Shown: positions 1-8,795 of the stretch, piece by piece
How positions within the stretch are numbered: the stretch's first letter is position 1
How the letters are laid out: every line of letters starts with the position of its first letter
Assembly (NCBI RefSeq): GCF_002015045.1
Contig: NZ_MUXX01000012.1
Location: forward strand, 62,001-126,000
DNA: 64,000 nt
Origin: Haemophilus paraphrohaemolyticus
GTDB taxonomy: Bacteria; Pseudomonadota; Gammaproteobacteria; Enterobacterales; Pasteurellaceae
Reading direction: 5' to 3'
Made by a program: the position numbers and the translations under genes
The notes under the pieces: model-generated
What the model was told of the DNA's origin: nothing
Seen by the model: only the letters and a program-made list of their open reading frames with translations
Databases searched by the model: none

Positions 1-172
1 AACGAAGTGCCATATCTGCACTAATTCCCATTTTTCCATTAAGCAAGCGAGAAAGTGTTACTCTATTTACACCAAGTTGTTTGGCTGCCTCTGTCACTGT
101 AAGCCCAAGTTCAGGCAAAATATCTTCTTTTAAAACTTCCGCTGGATGCAGCGGATTAAACATACGCATCAT
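1..172 (-). CDS. higA: HigA-type antitoxin, 3' part off the left edge
   Basis: Partial XRE-family DNA-binding protein read on the minus strand. It begins at the ATG at 172-170 and stays open to base 1. The translation starts MMRMFNPLHPAEVLKEDILP and continues through a helix-turn-helix (TVTEAAKQLGVNRVTLSRLL). This is the typical N-terminus of HigA/VapI-family addiction-module antitoxins, which bind and neutralise a RelE-like toxin and repress their own operon. It lies 7 bases downstream of the higB remnant, as expected of the toxin-first higBA order. The visible 57 codons are intact even though the toxin gene is frameshifted. The C-terminus is outside the window, so overall integrity is unknown. 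Confidence 0.85.
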   Translation of the reverse strand, partial: MMRMFNPLHPAEVLKEDILPELGLTVTEAAKQLGVNRVTLSRLLNGKMGISADMALR

Positions 173-179
173 ATTTCTT

Positions 180-451
180 CTAATGATAATCTTGATAATC
201 AACAACTTCAGGATGACCGCTTTCAAATTTAAAGGTCATGTGCCAGTTTTCCATTTACTTTTACAGACCAGCATCCTGCTAAATTCCTACTTAATTGGTG
301 AAGCACCCAACCAGGTAAATTCGTTGGGTGTTTTTGCGCTATCAAGTCGAGCTAATATCCTTGCTAGTTTTGACTTATTGACAACTTGAATACCTGCAGT
401 TGAGTCTGTTAAGAAATGCTTCAGTCCTTTATGCTTAAATGAAATAATCAT
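180..451 (-). pseudogene. higB: HigB/RelE-family toxin, two frameshifts
   Basis: The remnant starts at the ATG at 451-449 behind a GAGAGGA ribosome site and ends at the TAG at 182-180. Three reading frames together rebuild a HigB protein. The first gives MIISFKHKGLKHFLTDSTAG and onward to about base 320. The second gives NLPGWVLHQLSRNLAGCWSV to about base 250. The third gives MTFKFESGHPEVVDYQDYH to the stop. The second shift is explained by one extra A in the run at 247-250, because removing it restores VNGNWHMTFKFE. Active HigB is a ribosome-dependent mRNA endonuclease, and this copy should be inactive. A sequencing or assembly error is possible, but two independent indels in 270 bases make true decay more likely. 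Confidence 0.85.
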
Positions 452-591
452 TATTATCCTCTCTTCTTACTTATTGTAGCCAGTTATGCAACAGCTGCAA
501 ATAAAAAAGAGATATTTTCTCTGTTTTAAAATAGAATTTTTTAGCATAAAATCGTATCGCTTATTTATTTTATTAAGATTAAGGAAATACT

Positions 592-981
592 ATGACTAAA
601 GTCATTCACACAGAAAATGCCCCTGCGGCTATCGGACCTTACGTACAAGCGGTTGATTTAGGTAATCTTGTTTTCACATCAGGTCAAATCCCCGTTAATC
701 CTAAAACAGGTGAAGTGTCAGCAGATATTACCGAGCAAGCACGCCAAGCGCTTGAAAATGTTAAAGCCATTTTAGAACAAGCAGGCTTGAGTGTTGCAAA
801 CATCATCAAAACAACGGTTTTTGTGAAAGATTTGAACGACTTCGCAACTGTAAATGCTGAATATGAAAAATTCTTCCGTGAAAATAACCACCCAGCGTTC
901 CCTACTCGCTCTTGCGTAGAAGTAGCTCGCTTACCAAAAGATGTTGGCTTAGAAATTGAAGCGATTGCCGTTCGTCCATAA
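592..981 (+). CDS. ridA: 2-iminobutanoate/2-iminopropanoate deaminase RidA
   Basis: This 129-residue protein is the full usual length of the YjgF/YER057c/UK114 family. RidA hydrolyses reactive enamine/imine intermediates released by PLP enzymes such as threonine dehydratase, protecting other PLP enzymes in the cytosol. Active-site residues of the family are visible: Tyr17, Arg106 and Cys108 in PTRSCVEVARLP, and Glu121. The start ATG follows AAGGAA at a good distance. An uptake word (ACAAGCGGT) lies inside the gene near 645 and another just after the stop near 985. The gene stands alone upstream of pgeF with a 55-base gap, so co-transcription is possible but not shown. Confidence 0.95.
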   Translation: MTKVIHTENAPAAIGPYVQAVDLGNLVFTSGQIPVNPKTGEVSADITEQARQALENVKAILEQAGLSVANIIKTTVFVKDLNDFATVNAEYEKFFRENNHPAFPTRSCVEVARLPKDVGLEIEAIAVRP

Positions 982-1036
982 GCTTACAAGCGGTTGTTTT
1001 TTCAAAATAAAATGCAGAAATAAAAAGGGAGTGTGA

Positions 1037-1771
1037 ATGAACGCAATTTATCCAAATTGGCAAGCACCGAAAAATATTAAAGCTCTCACGACCGTGAGAT
1101 CGGGCGGTGTAAGTCTTCCGCCATTTGATAGCTTTAATTTAGGCGATCACGTTTGCGATGACCCAAAAGCTGTGCAACAAAATCGCTCTTTACTTGTGGA
1201 TAAATTTGACTTACCTCATCAGCCCCTTTTTCTTACACAAACCCACAGTACGAAAGTCATTGAATTACCTTTTACGGGAAGCAATGTTGAGGCTGATGCG
1301 GTTTACACCCAACAAGCGAATCAAGTTTGTTTAGTAATGACCGCAGATTGTTTGCCTGTACTCTTCTTCAATAAAGAAGGCACAGAAGTTGCAGCAGCTC
1401 ACGCAGGCTGGCGAGGTTTATGTGATGGCATTTTGGAAGAAACAGTCGCAAAATTTAAATGCCCAACTTCTGATATTATTGCTTGGCTAGGCCCCGCTAT
1501 CGGACCAACCGCTTTCCAAGTAGGTGAAGAGATTATCGAACAATTTTGTGCCTTTGATTCTAATGCTAAACTAGCTTTTACACCTGATCTTACTACAAGC
1601 GGTAAATTTCTCGGCAATCTTTACCAACTGGCGACTCAACGCTTAAATAAGCTCGGCATTACCGAAATCTCAGGCGGAGGGCATTGCACTTACACAGAGC
1701 AAGACAAATTTTTCTCCTACCGCCGAGATAAGCAAACGGGCAGAATGGCATCTCTTATTTGGATTGAGTAG
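1037..1771 (+). CDS. pgeF: Peptidoglycan editing factor PgeF (YfiH/multicopper polyphenol oxidase-like)
   Basis: This 244-residue protein belongs to the DUF152/YfiH family (YlmD, LACC1). The predicted metal ligands are in order: His70 in QTHSTKV, Cys105 in ADCLPVLF and His122 in AAHAGWRG. The C-terminal GGGHCTYTEQDKFFSYRRD block is also typical. In E. coli the protein prevents misincorporation of the wrong amino acid into peptidoglycan precursors; relatives have purine nucleoside phosphorylase or adenosine deaminase activity. The start ATG at 1037 follows AAAGGGAGTG, a strong ribosome site. In many gammaproteobacteria the gene sits near rluD, but here its neighbours are ridA and a tRNA. Confidence 0.9.
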   Translation: MNAIYPNWQAPKNIKALTTVRSGGVSLPPFDSFNLGDHVCDDPKAVQQNRSLLVDKFDLPHQPLFLTQTHSTKVIELPFTGSNVEADAVYTQQANQVCLVMTADCLPVLFFNKEGTEVAAAHAGWRGLCDGILEETVAKFKCPTSDIIAWLGPAIGPTAFQVGEEIIEQFCAFDSNAKLAFTPDLTTSGKFLGNLYQLATQRLNKLGITEISGGGHCTYTEQDKFFSYRRDKQTGRMASLIWIE

Positions 1772-1828
1772 TTGCTTGCTTTTTAAACGAACAAGCCGAA
1801 AAAGATAGACGAAATCAGTACTTTCTTT

Positions 1829-1834
1829 TATAAT
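1829..1834 (+). promoter_or_regulatory. -10 box of the tRNA promoter
   Basis: A perfect TATAAT lies 16 bases before the first base of the mature tRNA. A weak -35 (TAGACG, 1806-1811, four of six matches) is spaced by 17 bases. Position and spacing fit a sigma-70 promoter for the tRNA gene. Confidence 0.6.
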
Positions 1835-1850
1835 GTAACTCTCTTTCAAT

Positions 1851-1927
1851 CCCCCCTTAGCTCAGTCGGTTAGAGCAGGCGACTCATAATCGCTTGGTCA
1901 CTGGTTCAAGTCCGGTAGGGGGGACCA
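1851..1927 (+). tRNA. tRNA-Ile (CAT anticodon, lysidine type)
   Basis: This is a complete 77-base cloverleaf with the CCA end encoded. The acceptor stem pairs CCCCCCT with AGGGGGG, the anticodon stem pairs GGCGA with TCGCT around the loop CTCATAA, and the T stem pairs ACTGG with CCGGT. The anticodon CAT is at 1885-1887. The D-arm and anticodon arm (AGCAGGCGACTCATAATCGC) match the E. coli ileX/ileY minor isoleucine tRNA rather than elongator tRNA-Met. C34 would therefore be converted to lysidine by TilS, so that the tRNA reads AUA codons. A plain tRNA scanner may label it Met. Confidence 0.9.
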
Positions 1928-2012
1928 TTCGATTTTCTCTTCTTTTATCAATTCCTGATTTACTTATAAATTAGTTATTATGTATCTATATGCCTTTCAT
2001 ACTGCTAGGTAA

Positions 2013-2045
2013 TAAAAAAGGACACCAACAGGTGCCCTAATTTTA
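2013..2045 (-). terminator. Intrinsic terminator after rplT
   Basis: Read on the minus strand, GGGCACC-TGTT-GGTGTCC (one G-U pair) is followed by a run of T. It sits 14 bases beyond the rplT stop and should end the infC-rpmI-rplT transcript. A-rich flanking on the other side may let it work in both directions, ending tRNA read-through too. Confidence 0.8.
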
Positions 2046-2058
2046 TCTAAACTTTAAA

Positions 2059-2415
<357 letters not shown>

Positions 2416-2476
2416 TTAATCTCCTAATGTATATTTAAAAACTAAAATTCACTAAAGTACGTCTTCACGCAAACGC

Positions 2477-2674
2477 TTATGCGTATGGTAAACACGCTAC
2501 TACTAATACTTGGTCTGCTTTCGCTACCATTGATTTGTGGCGTAAGTGACGTTTACGTTTAGTGGTTTTCTTAGTCAAAATATGACGTAAGTGAGATTGT
2601 TTACGTTTGAAACCGCCTGAAGCTGTTTTCTTGAAACGCTTAGCAGCACCACGTACTGTTTTAATTTTAGGCAT
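2477..2674 (-). CDS. rpmI: 50S ribosomal protein L35
   Basis: This 65-residue basic protein starts [20 protein letters not shown] and contains the [12 protein letters not shown] motif, the usual length and pattern of L35. It lies between infC and rplT as in most bacteria. The upstream 294-base gap holds an intrinsic terminator or attenuator behind infC and a 10-bp leader hairpin. This suggests that rpmI-rplT are partly uncoupled from infC and may be under L20 feedback control. Confidence 0.98.
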
Positions 2675-2705
2675 TGTTTTAAAAACTCCGCATTGTTTTG
2701 TTAAT

Positions 2706-2737
2706 CATTAGTAATTAGGCGAGCATTATTACTAATG
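2706..2737 (-). promoter_or_regulatory. Leader hairpin upstream of rpmI
   Basis: CATTAGTAAT and ATTACTAATG form a perfect 10-bp stem with a 12-base loop, ending about 30 bases before the rpmI start codon. It lies in the region where L20 autoregulation acts on the rpmI message in E. coli. The structure is seen directly; its role as an L20 target is inference. Confidence 0.45.
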
Positions 2738-2903
2738 TTGCTTGTTAAGCACTAATTACATCTCAAGCAATAAATATATTGCATTATTTAAATTAAAAGC
2801 GACTCAGGCTGCGTAGTGTGCCTGTTGTCATCTTTATTTTCTAGTAAAAGAAAACGGGGGAATTTTACAGAAACATTGCCTGTTCTGCAAGCGATAATTT
2901 TTG

Positions 2904-2944
2904 AAATAAAAAATGCAAGCTCACATTTTCTACCAGCTTGCATT
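2904..2944 (-). terminator. Terminator/attenuator between infC and rpmI
   Basis: On the minus strand, AATGCAAGCT and AGCTTGCATT form a 10-bp stem around a 13-base loop, followed directly by TTTTTATTT. It starts 25 bases after the infC stop. It would end or thin out transcription before rpmI, allowing different amounts of IF3 and L35/L20. Confidence 0.7.
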
Positions 2945-2968
2945 CATTTAATTCATTGTAATGAGAAA

Positions 2969-3511
2969 TTATTTTTTCTTCGGTGCGATAACCATTACTG
3001 CTTGACGGCCTTCTAATTTACCCGGTGCAGATTCAACCGCTGCAATTTCGGCGGTATCTTGTTTTACACGCTCTAATACATCTAAACCGATGTCTTGGTG
3101 AGCCATTTCACGACCACGGAAACGCACGGTAATTTTTACTTTATCGCCATCTTCCAAGAAACGCATAATGCTGCGTAATTTAACTTGGTAGTCGCCTTCA
3201 TCTGTACCTGGACGGAATTTGATTTCCTTCACTTGAACGACTTTCTGTTTTTTCTTCTGCTCTTTTGCCGCTTTTTCTTTTTCATAAATGAACTTACCGT
3301 AGTTCATAATACGACAAACTGGCGGTTCAGCATTCGGGCTGATTTCTACTAAGTCTAACTCAGCTTCTTCCGCTCTCGCTAAAGCATCTTGAATTGACAC
3401 GATACCAACTTGCTCGCCATTTTCATCAGTTAAGCGAACTTCCTTCACGCCACGGATTTCTTCGTTAAGACGGTGAGCGCGATTTGACTGAACACGTTTT
3501 ACAGGTTTAAT
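2969..3511 (-). CDS. infC: Translation initiation factor IF-3 (ATT start)
   Basis: The protein is 180 residues if read from the ATT codon at 3511-3509, exactly the E. coli length. An ATG/GTG-only reading would begin at the internal GTG at 3448 and lose the N-terminal segment [20 protein letters not shown], which aligns with known IF3 starts. A GAGGAA site lies 7 bases before the ATT. Domains are an IF3 N-terminal domain (about 10-80), a lysine-rich linker (EQKKKQK) and a C-terminal domain ending in APKKK. IF3 prevents premature subunit joining and proofreads the start codon. The rare ATT start makes infC mRNA a target of IF3's own discrimination, the known autoregulatory device. Confidence 0.95.
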   Translation of the reverse strand: MKPVKRVQSNRAHRLNEEIRGVKEVRLTDENGEQVGIVSIQDALARAEEAELDLVEISPNAEPPVCRIMNYGKFIYEKEKAAKEQKKKQKVVQVKEIKFRPGTDEGDYQVKLRSIMRFLEDGDKVKITVRFRGREMAHQDIGLDVLERVKQDTAEIAAVESAPGKLEGRQAVMVIAPKKK

Positions 3512-3690
3512 AGTATTATTCCTCTAGTTAGTTTATATGTAAGCTGCATCAAAGCAGATTTTGTTTAAATCGTTTGCATTTTAAGACAAAAACGGGCGGA
3601 ATTCTAGCGGATCTAAAGTGATTATGCAATAGTCAATCGATTGAGGCACGAAAACTTATGGCAAAAATGGCATTTAAGCGTAAGGCTCGC

Positions 3691-3696
3691 TATAAT
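3691..3696 (+). promoter_or_regulatory. Candidate -10 box for the MATE exporter gene
   Basis: TATAAT lies 24 bases before the start codon of the MATE exporter. No good -35 hexamer is seen at the usual distance, so the promoter may be weak or extended. Confidence 0.4.
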
Positions 3697-3720
3697 AAGC
3701 CATTCTAATTTGAGGTTTTT

Positions 3721-5112
3721 ATGAATTTACAGTGGCAAAAATATCCGCAAAACGCGAGAAAACTTTTTAAACTCACTATTCCTATTTTTATCTCCCAACT
3801 TTCCGCTTCAGGTATGGGACTTGCGGATATTGTAATGGCAGGCTTAGTCAGCGATGACGATGTTTCCGCCATCGCGGTAAGTAACTCGATTTATTTCCCC
3901 CTTTTCTTGTTTGTGCTGGGTTTATTGAATGCCATTACTCCAACGGTTTCTTATTTGAATGGCTCGAACCAACGCCATCTTATTGCTCACCAAGTGCGAC
4001 AAGGCTTCTGGCTTGTGCTGACTATGTCCATTCCGCTGATTTTGATTTTCTGCAATAGCCATCTGATTTTGGACTATATGCATACGCCCGAATCGTTTTC
4101 AATTAAATCACAGCAATATTTGATGATTATGGCAATCGGTATTGTGCCTGCTTTGCTTGCCATCAATCTTCGCTGTATGAATGATGGTTTATCCAATCCA
4201 AAACCTGCGATGAGCATTACCTTTTTTGGCTTGCTACTGAATATTCCGCTTAACTACATCTTTATTTTTGGTAAATTTGGCTTGCCTGAAATGGGTTCCG
4301 TTGGCTGTGGTATTGCGACGGCTATTGTGAACTGGGTGATGTTCTTGATGATGTTCTATTACTGCTACACCAACAAATCGCAACGCGATATTGGCTTATT
4401 TAGTAAATGGATGGAAATGCCAAGCGGTCAAACTTTGCTAAAAATTTGCAAACTCGGCTTACCCATCGGCTTTGCGACTTTCACTGAAGTGATGCTGTTT
4501 TCCACCTCAGCACTTTTCCTTTCACCATTAGGTGCACAAGTAGTGGCAAGCCATCAAGCAGCATTACAAACTAGCTCGCTCTTTTTTATGATCCCGATGT
4601 CATTTAGCATCGCAACGACGATTGTAATCGGGCAAACTTTAGGACAAAAACGCTTAGACGATGCAAAAGTGTTAAGTTATCACGCCCTGCTTACAGGCTT
4701 AGTTTTTGCAACGATGGCGGCGGTAGTTATTGTGTTGCTCGACCAATACATTCCACTTGCTTTTACACGCGATCCGATTTCGATTTCGATTGCTGCTCAC
4801 TTACTCTTATTTGCAGCGGTTTACCAAATTCCCGACGCACTCCAAGCCGTTGCGAATGGGGTATTACGTGGCTACAAGCACACGCAACCGATTTTGTATG
4901 TCACCATTATCTGTTATTGGATTGTCGGCATGCCGCTCGGCTATCTTCTCGCCAGAACGGATTTTATTACTGAACCGATGGCGGCACAAGGCTTCTGGAC
5001 AACATTTTGCATCAGCTTAAGCCTTGCAAGCGGTCTATTAATTTGGCAAATTAGCAAAATTCAGAAAGTGCCGCACGAAGTGTTAATTCAGAAATTGGAA
5101 CGGATAAAATAA
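3721..5112 (+). CDS. norM: MATE family multidrug exporter (NorM/HmrM-like)
   Basis: This 463-residue inner-membrane protein shows about twelve hydrophobic segments and two MATE repeats. It starts with LFKLTIPIFISQLSASGMGL, the usual first helix, followed by ADIVMAGLVS. Family members expel cationic drugs and dyes using Na+ or H+ gradients; H. influenzae HmrM is a close match in length. A short TGAGG site precedes the ATG. recB starts only 3 bases after the stop, so both are probably on one message. The substrate range cannot be read from sequence. Confidence 0.9.
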   Translation: MNLQWQKYPQNARKLFKLTIPIFISQLSASGMGLADIVMAGLVSDDDVSAIAVSNSIYFPLFLFVLGLLNAITPTVSYLNGSNQRHLIAHQVRQGFWLVLTMSIPLILIFCNSHLILDYMHTPESFSIKSQQYLMIMAIGIVPALLAINLRCMNDGLSNPKPAMSITFFGLLLNIPLNYIFIFGKFGLPEMGSVGCGIATAIVNWVMFLMMFYYCYTNKSQRDIGLFSKWMEMPSGQTLLKICKLGLPIGFATFTEVMLFSTSALFLSPLGAQVVASHQAALQTSSLFFMIPMSFSIATTIVIGQTLGQKRLDDAKVLSYHALLTGLVFATMAAVVIVLLDQYIPLAFTRDPISISIAAHLLLFAAVYQIPDALQAVANGVLRGYKHTQPILYVTIICYWIVGMPLGYLLARTDFITEPMAAQGFWTTFCISLSLASGLLIWQISKIQKVPHEVLIQKLERIK

Positions 5113-5115
5113 TCT

Positions 5116-8100
5116 ATGCAAACGCTCAACCCTCTCACACTTCCGCTTAACTGTGCCAGCCTCATTGAAGCCTCGGCTGGCACGGGCAAAACACATACGA
5201 TCAAAAACCTCTATCTTCGCTTATTACTGGGTATCAGCCACGATGGTGAACCTCTAGAACCATTAACAGTTGAGCAAATCTTAGTGGTAACCTTCACCAA
5301 AGCGGCAACTGAAGAACTTAAAGACCGTATCCGCCAAAATATTCAAGATTGCTACGCCTATTTTTCGGCAAAACTCACCGAGCAAGCGGTGAAAAATGAT
5401 GATTTTTTTGCAGAACTTTTCGAGAAAGTCGAAAAGAAAGAGGAGGCGTTGCTCCGCTTGCGAATTGCCGAGCGAGAGATTGATTTTGCGAGTGTGTTTA
5501 CTATTCACAGCTTCTGCCAAAAGATGCTCTATCAATTTGCATTCGATTCGGGTATCAGTTTTGAGTTTGAACTGCAACAAAACGAACAGCAATTGCTTAA
5601 ACGCCTTGCCAAAGAAGTGTGGCGTGAGCAGTTCTACCCGATGAATTTGAGCGAAACACGCATTGTTGCGGATGAGCTCAAAACACCACAAGACGCATTG
5701 GATGCGGTGCGAGCTTATCTGACAGAAACTTTGCCTGAGTTAAACGACGATCAACAAGGCATTAACCAACCTTTTGCCGAGCATTTAAAAGCCTATCAAC
5801 AATTATTGGCAGAAGTTCGCCAATATTGGCGTGCCAACCGTGAGGAAATTGTAAGCCCAATCATCAATGAACTGGATAAAAAATATAAAACTGGCGTGAA
5901 AAAAGCATTAAATCGCCGCTCATATCAAATGCGTTATGTGGAAAATTGGTTAAAATCGGTAGACGAGTGGGCAGAAAGTGAAGCCATTTATTTCCCCGCA
6001 GAGCATTTTTCACGCTTTTGCCAAACAAGTCTTATTGAAAAAGCAGAAGAGGGAGCAGAACCGCTAACATCAACGCATTTCGCAACTAATCAAGCATTTT
6101 TGACCGCTTATCAAAGTCAATTTGAAGCAAAACAGAAATCAGTCTTGCTTTATCAATTCTTAATGCATTTGCGGGAAAAATTGGCAGCTTATAAAGCCAC
6201 ACATACTGAAAAAAGTTTTGATGACTTGCTGATTATGCTCAATCACGCCTTAAAAAACACCCGTGGCAAGCAGTTGGCAAGCCAGATCCGCCAACAATAT
6301 CCGTTTGCGATGATTGACGAATTTCAAGATACCGACCAAACCCAATATGAAATCTTTAGCCAAATCTATATGGCAGAAGAGGCTCAAAATCAGGGCTTTA
6401 TTATGATTGGAGATCCCAAACAGTCGATCTATAAATTCCGTGGGGCGGATATTTTTACCTATTTGAAGGCATCAGAGCAAGCGGATGAAAAACGCACATT
6501 AGATAAAAACTGGCGTTCTTTGCCGAAGGTTGTTGAAGCCGTAAATCAGATTTTTACCTTCCCAGAAAATAGCGGAAACCATCCGTTTTTATATCAAGGC
6601 ATTCCATTTCAAGCGGTAAAAGCCAAAACGCCAGAGGAAGAATTAATCGGTAGTGAAAATGTGGTTTGCTATTTGCAGCCTGAATTTAACGAGAATGAGG
6701 CGGCTGAACATTGTGCCGATCAAATTCAGAAACAATTAATGGCGATGCAAGCGGGTGAAATTTACCTAAAAGATGCAAAAGACAGTAGTCAAATTCGCTT
6801 TGAGGCGAAAGACATTGCGATTTTGGTGCGAAGCAATAATCAAGCCAAATTGATGAAACGTGCGTTAGCCAAACGAGGTTTGAAATCTGTTTTCCTGTCT
6901 GAGCGTAGTCGTGTTTATGAGAGCGAAGTTGCACCAGAATTAGCGTGGGTATTAAAAGCCTGCTTAAATCCGTATCAACAGAAAACCTTGCTCTGTGCCT
7001 TGGGTTCGAGCTTGTGGGGCTTAACTGCACAAGAGATTTATCAGCTTAAAAATGATGAGCAGCAATGGGAAAACTATGTTGATAAATTCGTTCATTATCA
7101 ACAGATTTGGCAATCGCAAGGCGTGCTACCGATGTTGCATCAACTTTTCTTGCAAGAAGGTGTGATCGAACGATTGAAAGCACGAGCAAATGCGGATCGT
7201 TTATTAACCGACCTCTTCCACCTTGCGGAAATTTTACAATCGGCAATGCAAGAGGTGGAAAATGAGAGTGCCTTAGTGCGTTGGTATGAACAGACGTTAA
7301 ACGACGCCAAAAATGGCGACGACACCCATACTTTGCGTTTAGAAAGCGAAGAGGCGTTGATTAAAATTGTGACCATTCACGGCTCTAAAGGATTGCAATA
7401 TCCTGTTGTTTGGCTACCATTCATTGGTAAAAACAGCACCAGCGTAAAAGCATCTGCGCTTTCTATTTACCACGATGAGAATGCTCAAAAGCAGTGGGAT
7501 TTTAGTGGAAGAGAGGAAGCCATCCAACAGCTCAAAAACCAAGCAGAATATGCGGAAGATCTACGTTTGCTTTATGTCGCCTTAACCCGTGCCGAATCGC
7601 AACTGAACTTGATTTTGCCAGCTCAATTTGGCAAAGGTTGGAATAGTATTCACTATTTGCTTAGCAATGGCGAAATCGGTTTAACAGGTACCGAAACAAG
7701 CAGTAGCACAGAAACCTATTTTGCAGAGAAAGGATTAAATTGCACGTTACAAACGCTTGCAGAAAGTGCCGAAGAACGTTTTTGGTCGCCAAGGCAAGAG
7801 ACAGAAGCATTACTGCAAGTGCGTGAATTTAACCACACAATCCCGACAGTTCAAGGACAGATCACGAGTTTTAGTGCTTTAAGCAACTATAACGATTGGG
7901 CATTAGAAAGCCACAATAAGGCTCAAACAGATTACTTCACCGAAATCAACGATTTTGCACAAGATTACGATAATCAGACCGCTTACAACGAGTCATTATT
8001 TGAGATGGAGACTGAACAAGCGGGCGATTTTGTGGAGGATATTGCAAATAGTTTGAACGCTTACCAATTCCCGCACAGCACTAAAGTGGGGAATATTTTG

Positions 8101-8754
8101 CACCGTTTTATGGAGCATTGCGACTTCCAACAAGCGGTTAAAATTGAAGATGTTTTGCCAATTTGTGAACAGCTCAATTTAGGCGATGAGTGGCAAGAAC
8201 CCGTTCAGCGATGGATGGAAGAAGTTCGCACTACGCCATTTGCCGAAAATTTAGCATTGAGTGATTTTTCCAATGAACAGCGTTTAAATGAGTGGCAATT
8301 CTTCTTACGCTTAAAAAATGAAGAGGGCTTACGCAAGCTCAATCAACTTCTACAAGAACATAGCGAATTGGCTCGCCAATTACCGCCATTGCGATTGCCA
8401 CAACTTTCAGGCTATGTGCGCGGTTTTATTGACTGTATTGCCAAAGCGAATGGTAAATTTTATGTAATTGATTATAAATCGAACTTCTTAGGCTATTTAC
8501 CGCAAGATTACCGCCAAACACGCCTTGCGAAAACAATCGGACAATATCGCTACGACTTACAATACTTGCTCTACACCCTTGCGGTACATCGTTACCTACG
8601 TGCTCGCTTAGGTGAGAGTTACGACTATAGCCGAGATTTTGGCGGCGTTGCCTATTTATTCTTGCGTGGAATGAATGGTGAGCCGAACAGTGGAGTATAT
8701 TTCGATAAACCGAGCAAGGCATTGATTGATGGAATGGATTTGTTGTTTAGTTAA
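5116..8754 (+). CDS. recB: Exodeoxyribonuclease V beta subunit RecB
   Basis: This 1212-residue subunit of the RecBCD helicase-nuclease, which processes double-strand breaks for recombination and degrades foreign DNA, has the full family length. The SF1 helicase motifs appear in order: Walker A AGTGKT (21-26), DEFQDTD, GDPKQSIYKFRGAD, NWRS, IVTIHGSKGLQYP and LLYVALTRAE. The C-terminal nuclease domain has the VIDYKSNFLG motif with Asp1119 and Lys1121. The gene is coupled to the MATE gene (3-base gap, no clear ribosome site). recC and recD are not in this window, as in other Pasteurellaceae where the three genes are scattered. Confidence 0.97.
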   Translation: MQTLNPLTLPLNCASLIEASAGTGKTHTIKNLYLRLLLGISHDGEPLEPLTVEQILVVTFTKAATEELKDRIRQNIQDCYAYFSAKLTEQAVKNDDFFAELFEKVEKKEEALLRLRIAEREIDFASVFTIHSFCQKMLYQFAFDSGISFEFELQQNEQQLLKRLAKEVWREQFYPMNLSETRIVADELKTPQDALDAVRAYLTETLPELNDDQQGINQPFAEHLKAYQQLLAEVRQYWRANREEIVSPIINELDKKYKTGVKKALNRRSYQMRYVENWLKSVDEWAESEAIYFPAEHFSRFCQTSLIEKAEEGAEPLTSTHFATNQAFLTAYQSQFEAKQKSVLLYQFLMHLREKLAAYKATHTEKSFDDLLIMLNHALKNTRGKQLASQIRQQYPFAMIDEFQDTDQTQYEIFSQIYMAEEAQNQGFIMIGDPKQSIYKFRGADIFTYLKASEQADEKRTLDKNWRSLPKVVEAVNQIFTFPENSGNHPFLYQGIPFQAVKAKTPEEELIGSENVVCYLQPEFNENEAAEHCADQIQKQLMAMQAGEIYLKDAKDSSQIRFEAKDIAILVRSNNQAKLMKRALAKRGLKSVFLSERSRVYESEVAPELAWVLKACLNPYQQKTLLCALGSSLWGLTAQEIYQLKNDEQQWENYVDKFVHYQQIWQSQGVLPMLHQLFLQEGVIERLKARANADRLLTDLFHLAEILQSAMQEVENESALVRWYEQTLNDAKNGDDTHTLRLESEEALIKIVTIHGSKGLQYPVVWLPFIGKNSTSVKASALSIYHDENAQKQWDFSGREEAIQQLKNQAEYAEDLRLLYVALTRAESQLNLILPAQFGKGWNSIHYLLSNGEIGLTGTETSSSTETYFAEKGLNCTLQTLAESAEERFWSPRQETEALLQVREFNHTIPTVQGQITSFSALSNYNDWALESHNKAQTDYFTEINDFAQDYDNQTAYNESLFEMETEQAGDFVEDIANSLNAYQFPHSTKVGNILHRFMEHCDFQQAVKIEDVLPICEQLNLGDEWQEPVQRWMEEVRTTPFAENLALSDFSNEQRLNEWQFFLRLKNEEGLRKLNQLLQEHSELARQLPPLRLPQLSGYVRGFIDCIAKANGKFYVIDYKSNFLGYLPQDYRQTRLAKTIGQYRYDLQYLLYTLAVHRYLRARLGESYDYSRDFGGVAYLFLRGMNGEPNSGVYFDKPSKALIDGMDLLFS

Positions 8755-8760
8755 TATATA

Positions 8761-8791
8761 AAGGGCAGTTTGAAATAACCAAACTGCCCTT
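8761..8791. terminator. Bidirectional hairpin between recB and lnt
   Basis: AAGGGCAGTTTG and CAAACTGCCCTT form a perfect 12-bp stem with a 7-base loop between two convergent genes. T tracts are short on both sides, so it is a terminator by position and strength of stem rather than by a classic U run. Confidence 0.65.
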
Positions 8792-8795
8792 GCTT

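Noticed and set aside
81..389. Plus-strand 102-codon ORF at the left edge
   Set aside because: It lies opposite the higBA genes, resembles no protein I recognise, and the minus strand reads clearly as HigA and a frameshifted HigB.
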